A stretch of DNA of 64,000 nt from Casuarina equisetifolia (GCA_028551475.1 CM052359.1:19345583-19409582), one strand, 5' to 3'; counted from the first letter of the stretch, positions 50,661-63,500 are shown. Program-made: numbers and translations. The notes: generated by a model not told the origin, from the sequence alone.

Positions 50661-51920
50661 AATTCTTGTTCTTTATTAAAAGCTCATCGATGAAGAACTC
50701 CTAAGTTGTTATTTGTTGAAAAAATTTAAGGGAGAAGAGCTACTATAGGTTAACATCATTATTTGTTATTTATGACAAAAATGCTTCATGACAAATTTTT
50801 GGCAATCTTCTTAATTAGGAGGAAAAGAAGCTTTATGTTTTCATGAGGTCAAAAAAAGTTACCATAACTAAAGTGGGAAGATTAGTGAGTTGTGGAACCT
50901 GGCATAAGAGTTACTATGTGAGGATTTATGAGAATTGGTCTAAATGTGTAATTGAGTTAAAGAAAATATTTTAATTCAAAGTAAAAGAGGACACTTACAT
51001 GAAAAAAGCTAGCTAGTTGATGCATGAGTTTCCTTTTATCAAGGAGCAAGAACAAACTATGAACTTGGTCCTTTATATGATTCAAAAGAGAGGAATGAAA
51101 ATAAGAAACATAGTTAAAAGAAACTTTCAATATTAGTTTTTTATTAGTTAGGAACCTACCACTATCACCTTTGTTGAAACTTCATGCTTAGAAACCCCCC
51201 AAATCTAAGTAAACACTAGCACGCTACCACCTGAGGACAAATTCGATAAGGAAAAAGGATGCACTACAATGTTAAATCATATGGACTTAGAGCCACTAAG
51301 ATGCCACCAAAATGTTCATATTAATGTATAATGACAAAGTTTGTAATAAATCTATTTTTATAAAGTTATTTTACCTAATTTAAGTAATAAATAATATAAT
51401 GCTTGTGAAAAAATATTTAAATTCTTCTTTATTTACTTAAATTTATTTTGTTTATGTAGTATAAGGAGGTATGGAGAAAAAGAGTGAATATGAAGAACTT
51501 GATGCTTATTGTGTGGCAAAATAAGGTCATATCAAGATCAAGAGAGTCAAGATGGGCTTGGGCTTTGGATGATTGTTATTAGATTTTCTTTTATTATTGG
51601 ATTTTCTAAATAATTAGAAAATCTAGTCATGTTAGGAGTTTGAAACCTAATTAATATAGGAGTTCAAAACCTAATTGTTTTAGGTCTCTAAAACCCATTT
51701 CTACTAGAATAGGAGATAGGTCAAAACCTAAACCTTATTTAAGAGAAGAGAAGAGGCAAAAAAGGAGGAAGAGGAGGAGGAAATTCAGCAAAACTTAAGA
51801 AAACGGCCAAGAATTCAAGGTTTCTTGAATAAAAGACAAAAAGGGTGACATACTTCTTGTTCTTGGATTCAAGATACCTTGTTTAATTCCCATTATTGTT
51901 CCTTCTTAGTATTTCATTAT
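50661..51920. other. AT-rich repeat-derived DNA
   Basis: No gene is recognised. The 51470-51900 part looks like the 5' portion of a further LTR (AAACCTAAACCTTATTTAAG as a promoter-like stretch, followed by a purine-rich leader) that leads into the repeat at 51921-52630. This is inferred from layout only. Confidence 0.35.
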
Positions 51921-52630
51921 GTTTTAGTTTACTTTTATTAGAGTTACGATGTAACTTAATTATGATGGTATGAATCTTATGATTTTTATGTTTCGTAAGA
52001 TATTTTGTTTATGTGAAGTTGCATATTACTATGTTTAATGCTTTTAAGTGATTAGCTATTACTTAAATAATGTGATTTATAAGTTTGAGATTGACAAGAG
52101 ATGATATGCAGTTGCTTCTTGTAATGTGTAATCATAAATTAATATGGATAAACATATATCATATTATTTGTGTGACTTTTGGTGTAAATTGGGAATATTT
52201 ATAAATCTTAATGTAGTTGGTTTGTTTTAATTTATATATAGAGATCTAGCGAATTAATGAGCTAATTAAGTTACTATACCTAAACATAAGATAATAAATA
52301 AATTAGGAAGCTCTGATTTTATGAGTATTATCATTTTTGCTAGTATAAATAATTGAAATTTATATCTAGTAGTTATGGTGAAATCATATACTTTAACATA
52401 TTTCTTGTATTAAGTTTTCTTAAATTTAGTTAATTTATCTAACAAATCCAAATGATAGATGATAAATTAATTCTATCATCTATCATTTAGATTTGTTAGA
52501 TAAATTCTAGGAGTTATTCATCGTTAGTAATTAGTTGTTTAGTAATCATTAATCTCTATGGGACAATATCTTTCTCATCATTATATTACTTGTTTGACAT
52601 GTTTACCTACATTTAGAGTTTCACCGAACA
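51921..52630 (+). mobile_element. Diverged LTR end related to the solo LTR
   Basis: The sequence is collinear with 40516-41219, sharing blocks such as TGCAGTTGCTTCTTGTAAT, TTAATATGGATA, ATAGAGAT.TAG and ATCATTATATTACTTGTT. It ends in the same TTTCACCGAACA before similarity stops. Many substitutions and the 75-bp palindrome separate the two. The 5' boundary and target duplication could not be located. Confidence 0.75.
52432..52506. repeat. Palindrome with 33-bp arms and 9-nt loop
   Basis: The left arm 52432-52464 (beginning AATTTATCTAACAAATC) and the right arm 52474-52506 are reverse complements with a single mismatch; the loop is AATTAATTC. The related solo LTR has no such palindrome at the matching place. 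Confidence 0.93.
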
Positions 52631-53239
52631 ATTTGCAATTGAATTTACACCATTAGATAGTGTTGTTGATATTGTTGGGTTTATTTGGTCTAATGTTTCC
52701 TTTATATTTAAATGAGACTAATTGCACAACCTGCAGCAGTTGGCACATAGTCAAGTGTAACTCTTGCCCACCCACCACTTGGTATGGGGCTTTGTGTTGT
52801 CAACATTTAGTTACAAAGAAGGGGTCTAAGTGGACTTGGTATGAATGGAGGCTCATAGATCAGCATGAGTGCTCCAACTTAAGTGGTTAGCATGACTTGT
52901 GTGAGGGTGTTAAGGTAATATGATAACTCTTTCAATACTAGCAATTGTTTTTGGCATAGTGGTTATACTTGACGATCCTAATGATTAGTATTGGATTCTT
53001 ATACTTTGTTAAAAGCTTAACATCCTATAGTAGATCCTTATAATGATATTAAAAAAATTAATACATATTATGGGGTTTAACAAGCCACCATTGTTTGATG
53101 GAATTTAATTATAGACATTGAAAATACTTAATGCAAGTGTTTATTGTGCTACAAGATCCAGAAGTATGGATAATAATTAGGATGGGTATTACAATGCCCA
53201 AAATTGATGATTGGACCAATAATAAGACTAGGGCAATGG

Positions 53240-54770
53240 GGTTAAATGCTAAGCTGTGAACATAATATATAATAGGCTAAGAGCTTATGAGTTTAATAAA
53301 GTGTCATCTTACCTCACATGTAAAGAAACTTGGAATAAATTAAAAGTAATTTATGAAGAAACTAAGAGAGTAAAGTGTTTTAAAATTACTATGCTTGTGA
53401 ATGATTATGAATTGTTTACTATAAAAGAATTTGAAAATATTAGTGAAGTGTTTGGTAGATTTACTAAATTTTTTTCTAAACTTAACTTGCTAGGTAAGAC
53501 ATATACAAATGAGGAATTAGGTAAAAAAATGGTATTATCTTTACTTAAAAGTTGGGACCCTAAGAAGATGGCTCTAGAAGAAGCATATGATTTAGAAAAA
53601 CTAAGCTTAGATGACCTACTTGGATTACTAAAGACTTATGAAATGAAATTAATGAGAACAAAGAGAAAAGAAAAATAAAACGTCCATTGCTCTAAAGTCA
53701 TATGTAGAGAAAGATGAAGAATTAGATTTTGAAAATGAGAAATTTACTATGTTAGCTATAAGGTTTAGAAGATTTTTTTTAAGAAAGCAAGATGTAGAGA
53801 TGTAGGACAATTTAGGAAGAGAGAAATATATGATCCTAGGGATAACTGTTACTTTGAATGCAAAAAATCAGGATGTATTAAAGCTTATTGTCCTTTAATT
53901 TTTTTAAAAAAGATAATAAAAACAAAAAGAAGGTCATGATTTTCATTTAGGATGATGAAGATTCATCTTAGGATGAAGAGGAATAAAAAGAAGTGGCACA
54001 CCATAGTTTAATGGCAGAAGCAACCATTGAAGAAGAAGATCTTGAGGTAAGTGATTATAATTTTGTAAATAATGCTAATTATGACTTAGAAACTAAATTG
54101 TATAAATTATTGGAATATGCAAATACAGTGAAAGATAATTATAGGAAACTGAAAGAAAAATTGATAATGCAAAAAATGTTTCCTTAAAATCTATATCTTC
54201 ATTAGTTGAAAATCATGACATATTTGAAAATGCTTGCAAAAAATCTTATATATGTTTTTTGAGTGAAAATTGTTCAGACTTTGATAGAAAATCATATGAG
54301 AAACTTATGATAGAAAATGACCTTTTGCAATATGATGTAGAAAGATTAAATATGAGAGTATATGAACTAGAAAATGAAAAACAATAAATAAAATTAAAGT
54401 TGGATGATGTAACTTTAGTGTTGAACAATTTTACTAAGGGTAGTCACATTTTAGAAAAGATAATTGACTCATAACAAGATATATATGATAAGGCTAGTCT
54501 AATGTACAAATCTAAAACTTCTAATAAGAGTTTCACAACATTTTTTGATAAAGTTCAAATCTATATAGAAAATAAAATGTTCTGTAAGTATTGAAAATGC
54601 TATGGTTATACTATTTAAACATGTCCTGTTAGGCTTAAGAGAACATATAAAATAAATAGAGTGTGGATGCATGAAGTTTCTTATAATACTTGTGTAACTA
54701 ACTTTCATGGACCTAAAGAAAGAAGGGTACTAAACATTCCAACAAGTAACTTTATTTCTATAGGCTTTAA
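53240..54770 (+). mobile_element. Ty1/copia gag relic
   Basis: An open stretch at 53256-53678 encodes a UBN2-type copia gag: CKETWNKLKVIYEET, then FENISEVFGRFTKFFSKLNL, LLKSWDPKKMALEE and LSLDDLLGLLKTYEM. Downstream, broken frames give a zinc-knuckle-like DNCYFECKKSGCIKAYC near 53840-53890, HHSLMAEAT near 54000, and helical NDLLQYDVERLNMRVYELEN near 54316-54380. No protease, integrase or RT was recognised. Stops inside the post-knuckle region show it is dead. Confidence 0.8.
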
Positions 54771-56785
54771 GTGCCAAGAGGAGTGAGGTCATAGGTTCAA
54801 GTCTTGACAAATGTAAGGAGAGGGGATTATTGAATTTATTTAGCCTAGCATTTCTTTTATACTTGAATAGGACTAATCTCCCAATTTATGGCACTTAACG
54901 TGTAGTCAAGTGCAATACTACATACTTGTCCGCAACTCAATGTGGGGTTTTGAATTGCCAAAGAGTTTGCTATAAAAGGAGGTTTGAGTGGACCTAGTGT
55001 GGAAGGAGCCTTACGGACTAGCATAAATACTTAAGTTCAAGTGGTTAGCATGACTTATGTATGGGTATTAAGATAATTGTTTTTCGCCTAATAGTAGCAT
55101 CTAACAATCCTAACAAATATTGAGGAAGACATGAAAGTGTTCTATATGCAGGTGATGAGTTGCATTCCCATACAAGCTGGCTATTGCCTTGGGAGAACTC
55201 TCTTTTTGATTTTATGCCTATATGGTTATCTACCCATTGTTGCCTTTACCAAAAGGTGGAGATTAACGGCTTGATCAAAGGATGGAATCATTTTTTGAAG
55301 ATATACGGATCCAATTTTATTTTTTATTTCCCTACATTTATTGTTGTACCTTGTGTCTATTGCAAAGGATTTCTTGCAATCGGCAAAGAATTGTCCTAAT
55401 GTTCTTATGTAACATCATATAACGAGGTACCAATAATCATGTTTCCCACCTCTATGTTTGTATTTCCATTCAGTCTAAAAGATTAGTGCCAAGATCGTCT
55501 GTTTATATGCTAAAATATCATGTTAAGGAAATTCAATTTTACTCAAAAATTGACTTAAAATAATAAATAAATAAATAAAATAATTTATTTCTTATAAAAA
55601 ATTATCAAATTAGATTTAGGGTGGTGGATATGTTGTTTAGCATACTAGATTGGTTCTAATATCATGTTATGAGATTTGGAAATGTAAGAACTACATATAC
55701 ATGATACAAAATTGGTAATCATATTTGAGCTTTCATGGATATTCAACATTTTGCTTTATTTTTATTTTTATTTTTATTTTTGTTTTATAGCAAGGAACAA
55801 AAATGTGAAGCAACCTGTCAAAGTGGAGCAAGATGTGTAACACTAAATGCACGCATGGCCTCACGTGGCTATTGGTTTACTTCTACATATAAGCTAGGGC
55901 ATTGAACTGTGAATAAGAAAATACCACCAATAGCCCACTGTCGATTGCTCTTGTTTTTTGTATTTGGTTTTGTACAATTTTTCAAATTAATGCAAACTAC
56001 TATAGTGTTTGCTAAAGAAAATTCTTCATCCAAACTCTTTTCTCTCTAGTCCAACGTGCAACCTAGCAAGAGGCTTCTTGCTAGGGGGAACCCTAGCAAG
56101 TAGGCTGACTTAACCTTGGTGGGTAAGGGGTTGACAAGGTTGAGTGCTGTATGTGTGCGTAAGGGGAATCTGAGCCCTTGACAAATAAGGCTTGCATGTC
56201 GTACAAAACCTGCACATATGCTCCAAACACTCCTTCGTCATAACTTTTGTTGGTTGTCTGCCAGCGCAACATGATATTAAGACATGAATGAAGTTTTCTA
56301 CCAAGAATTGCCTAATCATTTATTAAATCCTCAAATGACTCCAGCTATTGGTATTAGAAAATTTGGTCCTACCAAAAAATAGATTAAAGAGTAAAGGATC
56401 ATCTTTTCATATGTAGAGAGTTCAAAAGTAAGATTTAAATAATATGAAATATTTTGTCATATAATTTTTAACATACTTTCTCATAATCAAAATAAATTAT
56501 AGCATTCTTATGAGAGTTCATATGTAGATTATTTATCTAAAATATATATTTAAATATCATATTTAAAAAATTATTTTTATACAAAATTTGATTTAAGAGT
56601 AAGGAATCATATTTTTCACACGAGACATTCAGAACATTGGAATGAACTGCTCGAGAACGAAGCTTAGGCTTTCAAGTCTACCCAACCCAATAGGCCTTAA
56701 AACTCGACATATTTTTTGTTGCCCAATGGGCCTCCTTGCCGTCATCAATATCAAGCCCACCCAACAAATGACCAAGATTGAGGGA
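54771..56785. other. Repeat-derived intergenic DNA
   Basis: The part at 54780-55112 is related to 52680-53006 and to the LTR end at 50460-50660. It contains a B-box-like GGTTCAAGTC. A phrase TTGGTTCTAATATCATGTTATGAG near 55645 and an LTR-like stretch near 55850-56040 suggest further retrotransposon scraps. No gene is seen. Confidence 0.4.
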
Positions 56786-58415
56786 AAAACAGAAGCGCCA
56801 CAGGTGAGGGGATCTTGGTCTTACTCTTTTCATCTTCGAAGTGGAGGAATTGGCTGATAGAATTCTGTTCATCGTTTCACACCTGTCCTAGGTATTGTTG
56901 ATCTCTTTCGCTCTTGTTTATTCATAGATCTGTGTTGGAACGCTTGCAATTTGTGAAGTATGATTCACTCTTTTCCCCTGAAACGTTTATCGCTGGAATT
57001 TTTCCTCCGACCGACGAAAGATTTGAATGTATGATACTTGGGGATGAAATCTGGATTCCCCGGAGTTGATGTCATGGTGCTCGATAAAATGAGCAAGACA
57101 AAGTTTTTCTTTTCGCGGGATATTATGTAGGCTATTACCACGTGTCATTTGTTCACTCGGTTATTTCCTTCTTCATTGGTTATAAATTATCAGTTACGGC
57201 AAAGCTTTTAGAATTTAAAGAATGACTGTACCTGTGGAGACAAATATTTCTCATGTTTTAGACGAGCTGATCATTCTTGTGGAAGGTAAATTTCCATTTT
57301 TAAGGAAAGCAGCATGTAGTCTTTCGTCAACACCTGAGTTTTCTTGCAGCGGGATATGCTGTAGATGTACTATTTTCCGCGGTTTCTTATAAATTTTCCT
57401 TTTAGATTGCTGATCTGTTTGCATAATTATGTAAGGGATATCTACTCTGAGATAGGCTAAGTCATGTTAAGCTATTTGAAATTTTAGTACGAGGAGGGAT
57501 AGAAAATCAGTATTCTTAGGTTGATGACATTGTACTTGGGATTGAACTATTAATAGGTTCACTTCTCTTAAAACTGGTATATAACAGAGATGAATACCTT
57601 CACATATAAAGACTACAGTTGGTCAGCATATTTGGCATTATGGGACATACTGGATGTCAAAATGCTTCCTTACTTCAAGCATAAGGAAAAAATTTGTACA
57701 GAGCCAATCCATGAGTGAAGGAGTGTTCCAATTAACACCTAGGCTTTGAAATAGGAAAACAGCTTCATATATAAGGAGAACGACAGGTTAGTATACTGGC
57801 AATGTAAGACACATACTGGGTTTTAACATGAATATACTTTTGTATCCATAATATATTCATGCAACATGTATGTGTAAATTTATTGGATTCTTGATTTGTT
57901 AGTGGGGGCTGTAGGTGGGACCACCTTTTTGGAAAACATAACAAAGGGAAGAGAGAAAGTTAGTTTTTAACACAAACCATATTTTTATGCTGTGCAATAA
58001 GCGTCTTGAAGCGTGGCTGGCTGTTGATTATGGTAGAACTCCCATTACTTTTGTTAGTTCCGAGAGAGTGCCTGTAAGCAGTTAAACTTATGGCAGGGTG
58101 GTTACTGCAATATAAGATTTGATCATTTTTGTTTGCATTAGGAATACTACATAATTTCCTTTTGGTGTAAAAAAATGGTGTAATCCTCTGAAGTTTTACA
58201 TCCATGAAATAAAATGTCATGGAATTAGAAGCCTACAGTCCTAATCAATGCCGACTTTACTGAATTTTATCTTACAGTTTAGGGATTCACATCTGGTGTG
58301 CAACTCAATAGTTTATCTGAATTTATGTTACAACCCAATTTAAATTTATGCAACCCAAATATTCGTGGAGTCCTTGTTCATGAAATGTTGCTCAACTACT
58401 CTTTGCAGTATATTA
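56786..58415 (+). promoter_or_regulatory. Probable TRS20 promoter, 5' UTR exon and 5' UTR intron
   Basis: A pyrimidine-rich leader at about 56810-56890 ends CCTAG|GTATTG, a plausible donor, and the coding exon is preceded by TTTGCAG at 58402-58408, a good acceptor only 7 nt before the start codon. The simplest reading is a non-coding first exon and an intron of about 1.5 kb. No conserved coding sequence lies between. Transcript data would be needed to confirm it. Confidence 0.45.
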
Positions 58416-60570
58416 ATGGCAACGACAGCTTGTTTTATCATTGTGAGCAGAAATGACATCCCTATATATGAAGCTGAAATTGGATCAACAGCTAAAGTAT
58501 GATATTCTCTATTCACCTTCTTATAACTTTTTCTCAAGCAGTACATTCTTGGGGTGGGGGGGGGGCGGGCGGGGCAGGGGGGTGTTTAGCTAAATGTACT
58601 TAGAATGAAGCTGGAGGAAATAAATATTGGAGTCATTGGGCCTCTTTGATTTTCCAGAAAGCATTCTTGTAGTACTGTTTTTAGGTACAATAGGTAAACT
58701 TACAAGTATGAAACAAGTAGTCTTGGAATCTAATGAGCCTCTCATCCTTCGTAGCTTTTAAGGTATTCTATTTTCAGTCGTAGGAACAATGAGGAACTAA
58801 TCCACATTTTTTCAAAACAAAGTACCCCTGTGGAAAAGAGATTTCTTCTGTAATATTTAGCCTGGATCTGTAATCTAGATTTCTATTGGGTTCCATATCT
58901 GGTACGAAAGAAAAAGAATACAATGCCTAAAAGTATTATCATGGCCAATGTCTATGAATAGAGCTTTTATTTGGATACCTTATCCTGCTTCATGGAGTTT
59001 TGCCACCTTACTGGATGGACCTTGTAATTCATCATGATTCTTTTGTTTCTTTCTCTCTTTGTTTTATTTATTTATTATATCTGTTGTCAACGACTCTGTT
59101 TTTACAAGCTATTTGTTGTCGATCTTTTATTTCCTTGTAACAGAGAGAAGATGCTGCTCAGTTGCATCAGTTCATATTACATGCAGCTTTGGATATTGTT
59201 CAGGACCTTGCATGGACTACTAGTGCCATGTGATTCTTCTTCCCCAAACTAATCACGTGTTCTATATGAAAACTTGTCCTTTTATTGATTATTTTGATAT
59301 TGCACTTGTTTGTCATCGTTTTATCTTCTGACGTTCTCTTCCTTACATTCTTGATACAGGTTCTTGAAAGCAATAGACAGGTTCAATGATTTGGTGGTGT
59401 CAGTATACGTTACAGCTGGTCATATCCTCTCTTAGTTAATGATTTATAGATGACATAAATTTTGCATTGTTTCTTTCTATTTTTCACTTAAAGGAGGATA
59501 ACTTCAAATTTCTTTACGTTCTAACTTGCTATTATGCATTGGCAAGACCCAGACCCTGGTTTGCTTGTCTAAATTTGATTTCTAATCTAATTTCAAACAA
59601 ATACCTCCATTATAACAGTCCTTCGAGCTGATATGTAACTCTCTCTTGAATCTCCTTTGGTCAAACGAATTTTTCAGTGGTCAGATGGAATAATTTCCCT
59701 AAATTGAGCAATGCAGTTATTTGAAATCTGATGATGATGCGGCTATGTGCTATATTTGTGTCATATAAAAACTCCAATGGATGGGATTTTTCTTTGTTGT
59801 TTTAATAGCCTGTCTGTGGCTGATGTCATTGTGGTACTATTTCAGCATGCTGCAAAGTTGTGAGAGCCATGGACGGGCTATTAAAACAAATAAAGAAGAA
59901 AAAATTCCATCCAATGGAGTCTTCATATGACACAAATGTAGCATGCTGCAAAGCTGTGGGAACCAAATGTCTGTTAATTGTTGCAGTTTTTTGTTGTGTT
60001 TCCACGAAATATGATGTTTTCTTTAACAAGCCTTACATACGCGATTTATGCTGCTTCATGATTCTCGCAACGACGATGGAATTAAGAGCTTTTTCCAAGA
60101 GGTTCATGAGCTTTATATAAAGGTAAAGCATGGCTTGCAAGTTTTGTTAAATTCTTTCTCACCCATCCTTAGTTTTTTTAGTATGTGACGTATTCATTTT
60201 AGAGCACTTACTCCCCTTAGTGATTATGATAATTTGACTGAGCATTTTTTCTTGCCTTTTTAAATGCTAGTGGTATGAGTTTTACTACTGATGGTATAAA
60301 GTATTCTTGTTGTAAATTTCCCACCACCCCTCCCCCCCAAAAAAAAGGAACGAAAAAACCACCACTCTGAAATCTCGCATCTATGGCTATATCTTGTACA
60401 TCTGACTTTTTTAGTAAGTTGCTTTCCATTGGAAATGGACTTTTCTATAGGTTTATGTGGTTTCTGGGAATTCGCAGATTCTTCTGAATCCCCTATACTT
60501 GCCTGGATCTCGGATTGCATCATCACACTTTGATACAAAAGTTCGTGGCCTCGCACGTAAATATCTGTAG
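58416..60570 (+). CDS. TRAPP complex subunit 2 / sedlin (TRS20 homologue), 5 coding exons
   Basis: Small longin-fold core subunit of the TRAPP tethering complexes, acting in ER-Golgi and Golgi vesicle traffic. Exons: 58416-58496, 59144-59229, 59360-59421, 60037-60122, 60478-60570. They total 408 nt, 135 residues, the same length as the Arabidopsis protein. It opens [20 protein letters not shown], continues [49 protein letters not shown], and ends [12 protein letters not shown]. Every phase closes and no residue looks out of place for the family. The third coding intron starts AT and ends AC with U12 signals. A G-rich run lies early in the first coding intron. Likely functional. Confidence 0.95.
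58551..58583 (+). repeat. G-rich run with quadruplex potential in sedlin intron 1
   Basis: GGGGT is followed by ten or more G, then CGGGCGGGGCAGGGGGG. Five or more G tracts of at least three lie within 33 nt, on the coding strand, about 55 nt after the donor site. The surrounding DNA is AT-rich, so the run stands out. Confidence 0.8.
59422..60036 (+). other. Putative U12-type AT-AC intron in the sedlin gene
   Basis: The intron begins ATATCCTC (U12 consensus ATATCCTT) and ends CCTTAC. The branch-site-like TTCTTTAAC at 60019-60027 (consensus TTCCTTAAC) lies about 10 nt from the 3' end, the spacing expected for the minor spliceosome. Joining 59421 to 60037 restores the conserved AGHTR sequence exactly. 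A frame-preserving GT-AG alternative exists (GTCATA to AACAAG) but would replace Gly with Ala-Leu and has a poor donor. Confidence 0.85.
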
Positions 60571-63500
60571 AGGTACTTCATTGTTGGACACAAGCTCAGC
60601 TGGTTTTGTGAATTAGTTCCCTAGTTTCGATAGCTTGAATGGGATGTACCCCCTCTTTCTATGGATTCGTGATTTTGACGGTTTGTATTTGCGAAGTGCG
60701 TTAATTTTTCTGCTAATCAGTAGCGAATAACTTTACAAAATCGGTTATCCTTGCATATTGCATTGTTAGTGCTACTTTATACCAGGTGCAAACCTTGGCG
60801 AGTCTTGTTATTGATTTAACGATTGTTCAGAATCTTTTTAACATCACTTTGGCAATTAGCGGTAGCCTCTTAAAGTTGGATAAAAATTTGTGAAGAGCAC
60901 AAGCATGTCTAATTTTGTTCTGAAGATACCCAAACTTTGCCCAAGGCCGAGAGATTTCCGTTCTCTATAATGTGAAAACAAAAAGACATGGTATGGATAG
61001 TCTTGTCTTTGTATACCTACTTTCCTTAATGTCCTTGCTAGTGGTTCCTGATCGTGCATTAAGTTGGAACGATAAGTTACATTACAAAAATAAAAGAAAA
61101 AGTCATAGAAATGTCCTCTCTGCATGCCTAAAATTTGTCCATGTTCTTGAAGTGTATTCTAGCATATGCAACTAATCATTTGGATACATATTTTTGCATA
61201 GACATCTAGCATAAAGAATTGCTTATTATTTCAAGAATTTGTGTGGTTGTGATTGTTCCTTAAATTTGGATTAATGTTTTTTCACGAAATGTGACGAGAC
61301 TTTATACGTGTGAAATCAATACTGAGACAGGCTTCATTTTTTAATCGGGAAGACAAAAGTACTGCAGGGTTGTGCTGCCTGTGCAAAAACTATTGACCTA
61401 ATATTCCCCTTACCTCTTTTGGGGAGGAGATTAAATATCCTCAATAACATCATACAATGACCATCAAAGTGAAATCGTTGGAGAATAACCGCGCTTGGCG
61501 TCTTCGCCCTCCGCTCCATAAACATGCACATGTTTACAAGTGGATCTACAAAAAGGCTATATACCTGTGGTTGGCCAAGCATTATAAACTGCATCTTGAT
61601 GTGAAAGGCTTGACATTTAAAATTTTTGGATTGCCATGAACCATGTTCTCCAGTTTTTCAATTCAGTAGTACTCATTCCCCTTGTGATGATCATAATCAA
61701 ACAATCGTCATTCAGCAATGAATGCCAATGATGCTTTATTATTATGACTCACCTGAATGAAAAGCTCTTTTAGACTCGTAAAACTTATTTTAGTTTCCTT
61801 TGAACTTTTTAGAGTGAAAAATGAATTATAGAAGCAATTTTTCGAATTATCAACCTTGTTATTAGGTAGTAGTTTTCCTCATATCTCAAACTTTTCCTCT
61901 ATTTTTAGATTTCATACAAGATTATTTGATTGCCTAAAGTCCTATACGTGATATTGAAGTTGTCGATTCCACTGAAGGCTTCTTTTTCAACCAAAAAAAG
62001 TCCATCTTGAAACTTAAAGCATAAAGGCTCATTAGGTGCATCTCCAGCCACTTTTCCCATGAAACAAAATCCAAAACTCAATATAGGGGAGCCATTTGTT
62101 GATCTCCCAATTTCCAACCGCAGAGTATGGTATCTTTTTCTCAAAAGTCACTCGACGGAGCATCCCGTACTTTGTCCTCATCTTTTAGCCGATTCATGCA
62201 AAAAAAGGCCTCTGCAACTTCTTCAAGTGATAACAGAATCGTAATCTTTTTCTTTTTCTACATTGTGATAACAGAGCTGTTCTGCTCACTGGTCATTCCC
62301 TGATGTCCTATGTTGGAGATAACAACATCAATCTGACTTTCGCAGATGAAATAAACTAGAATAGATTTAACTTGACTCTAATACCATGTAAGAATAGGTC
62401 CAAGCCTACCAAAACTCATAGGTATTAGTAGGAGGTAGCCCAGATGCTTGAGTTTTCGTTTTAATGTGAGACTAACTTGCTTTTAACAATGATAACACTA
62501 GGTAGTTCGAGTCCTTGCCTTCCACCAGAGCTCCCCTTTCCCAGAGCAACGTGGCTTTGACAGTTGATTAATCTATTAAAACCTTTTATATTAGATAGAT
62601 ATTGAGTTTAAGGTTTTAATATGGATTAATTTTACATAAAATGCCATGACAAGAAGATTTGCCATCAAACTTGTTATTATTAAGATATGATTAACAAGTT
62701 CTACATTATTTAGAAAGATGTTAAAAAATTTCATTTATAATATAAAAGGTTCTATTATCTTTTTAGTTAATTTTTGAGTTAAATAATAGACTTTTTAATA
62801 TAATATTATAGACAAGTTTCTTCTTAATACCCTTATGGTCTCTTACTAGTTTAAGTTCATTCATTATCAATGGTACCATTATGTTATCAATAATTTGATT
62901 ATCATTATGAGAAAGTGCATTTAAAGTAGAATTAATGAGTCTTACATTAAAAAGTAAAATATTAGAAATTATATTTATAAAACAATAAATTTCATAATCT
63001 CTTCAGCCTGTGCTTTTAATTTAAGTAATAAGTTTATAGATATGTTTCCGACCTCAAAGTGAGAAAGAATTGTAGCCTTTTAAATGGTAGGGAGTTGTCC
63101 CTCCTCCCTTTCTTACCTGCATTTCCCGTTTCCCACTAATCTTCCTTCTGACGTACCGTCCCCGACCAATAAGCCCACAGTATCTTCACCATGATCTCAT
63201 ACTAACAAACAGAAACTTCGTGGCGTTGCAAGGTTGAATTAGTTTTGATTTATTAGAGTTTCAAAGGAGAAAAGTTTATGTATTAGATCTGTTCAGCATC
63301 TTAAAAGTTTCTAGTACCTATCTTTCTAACTGATGAGAGGTAAAGAATGTATTCCCACATCGTATGAAAGCTTCCTTCATGGGATACCAACAAGAAAAAT
63401 GAAAAAGAACAGACAGAATGTCTATGACCACAGAAGTTTCCGAGAAGTTTCCAATATATCCCCCTGGAAGGGCTTTTATCAGCAATTATTACCTAAACTT

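Noticed and set aside
40516-52630. The two related 700-bp repeats as the paired LTRs of one 12-kb element
   Set aside because: The left copy is bounded on both sides by its own perfect GTCCT duplication and has no internal region beside it, so it is a solo LTR. The two copies are also strongly diverged.
57220-57290. Possible short coding exon starting ATGACTGTACC upstream of sedlin
   Set aside because: It would put extra residues before the conserved sedlin N-terminus and the phase and family length argue against it; it lies in the likely 5' UTR intron.
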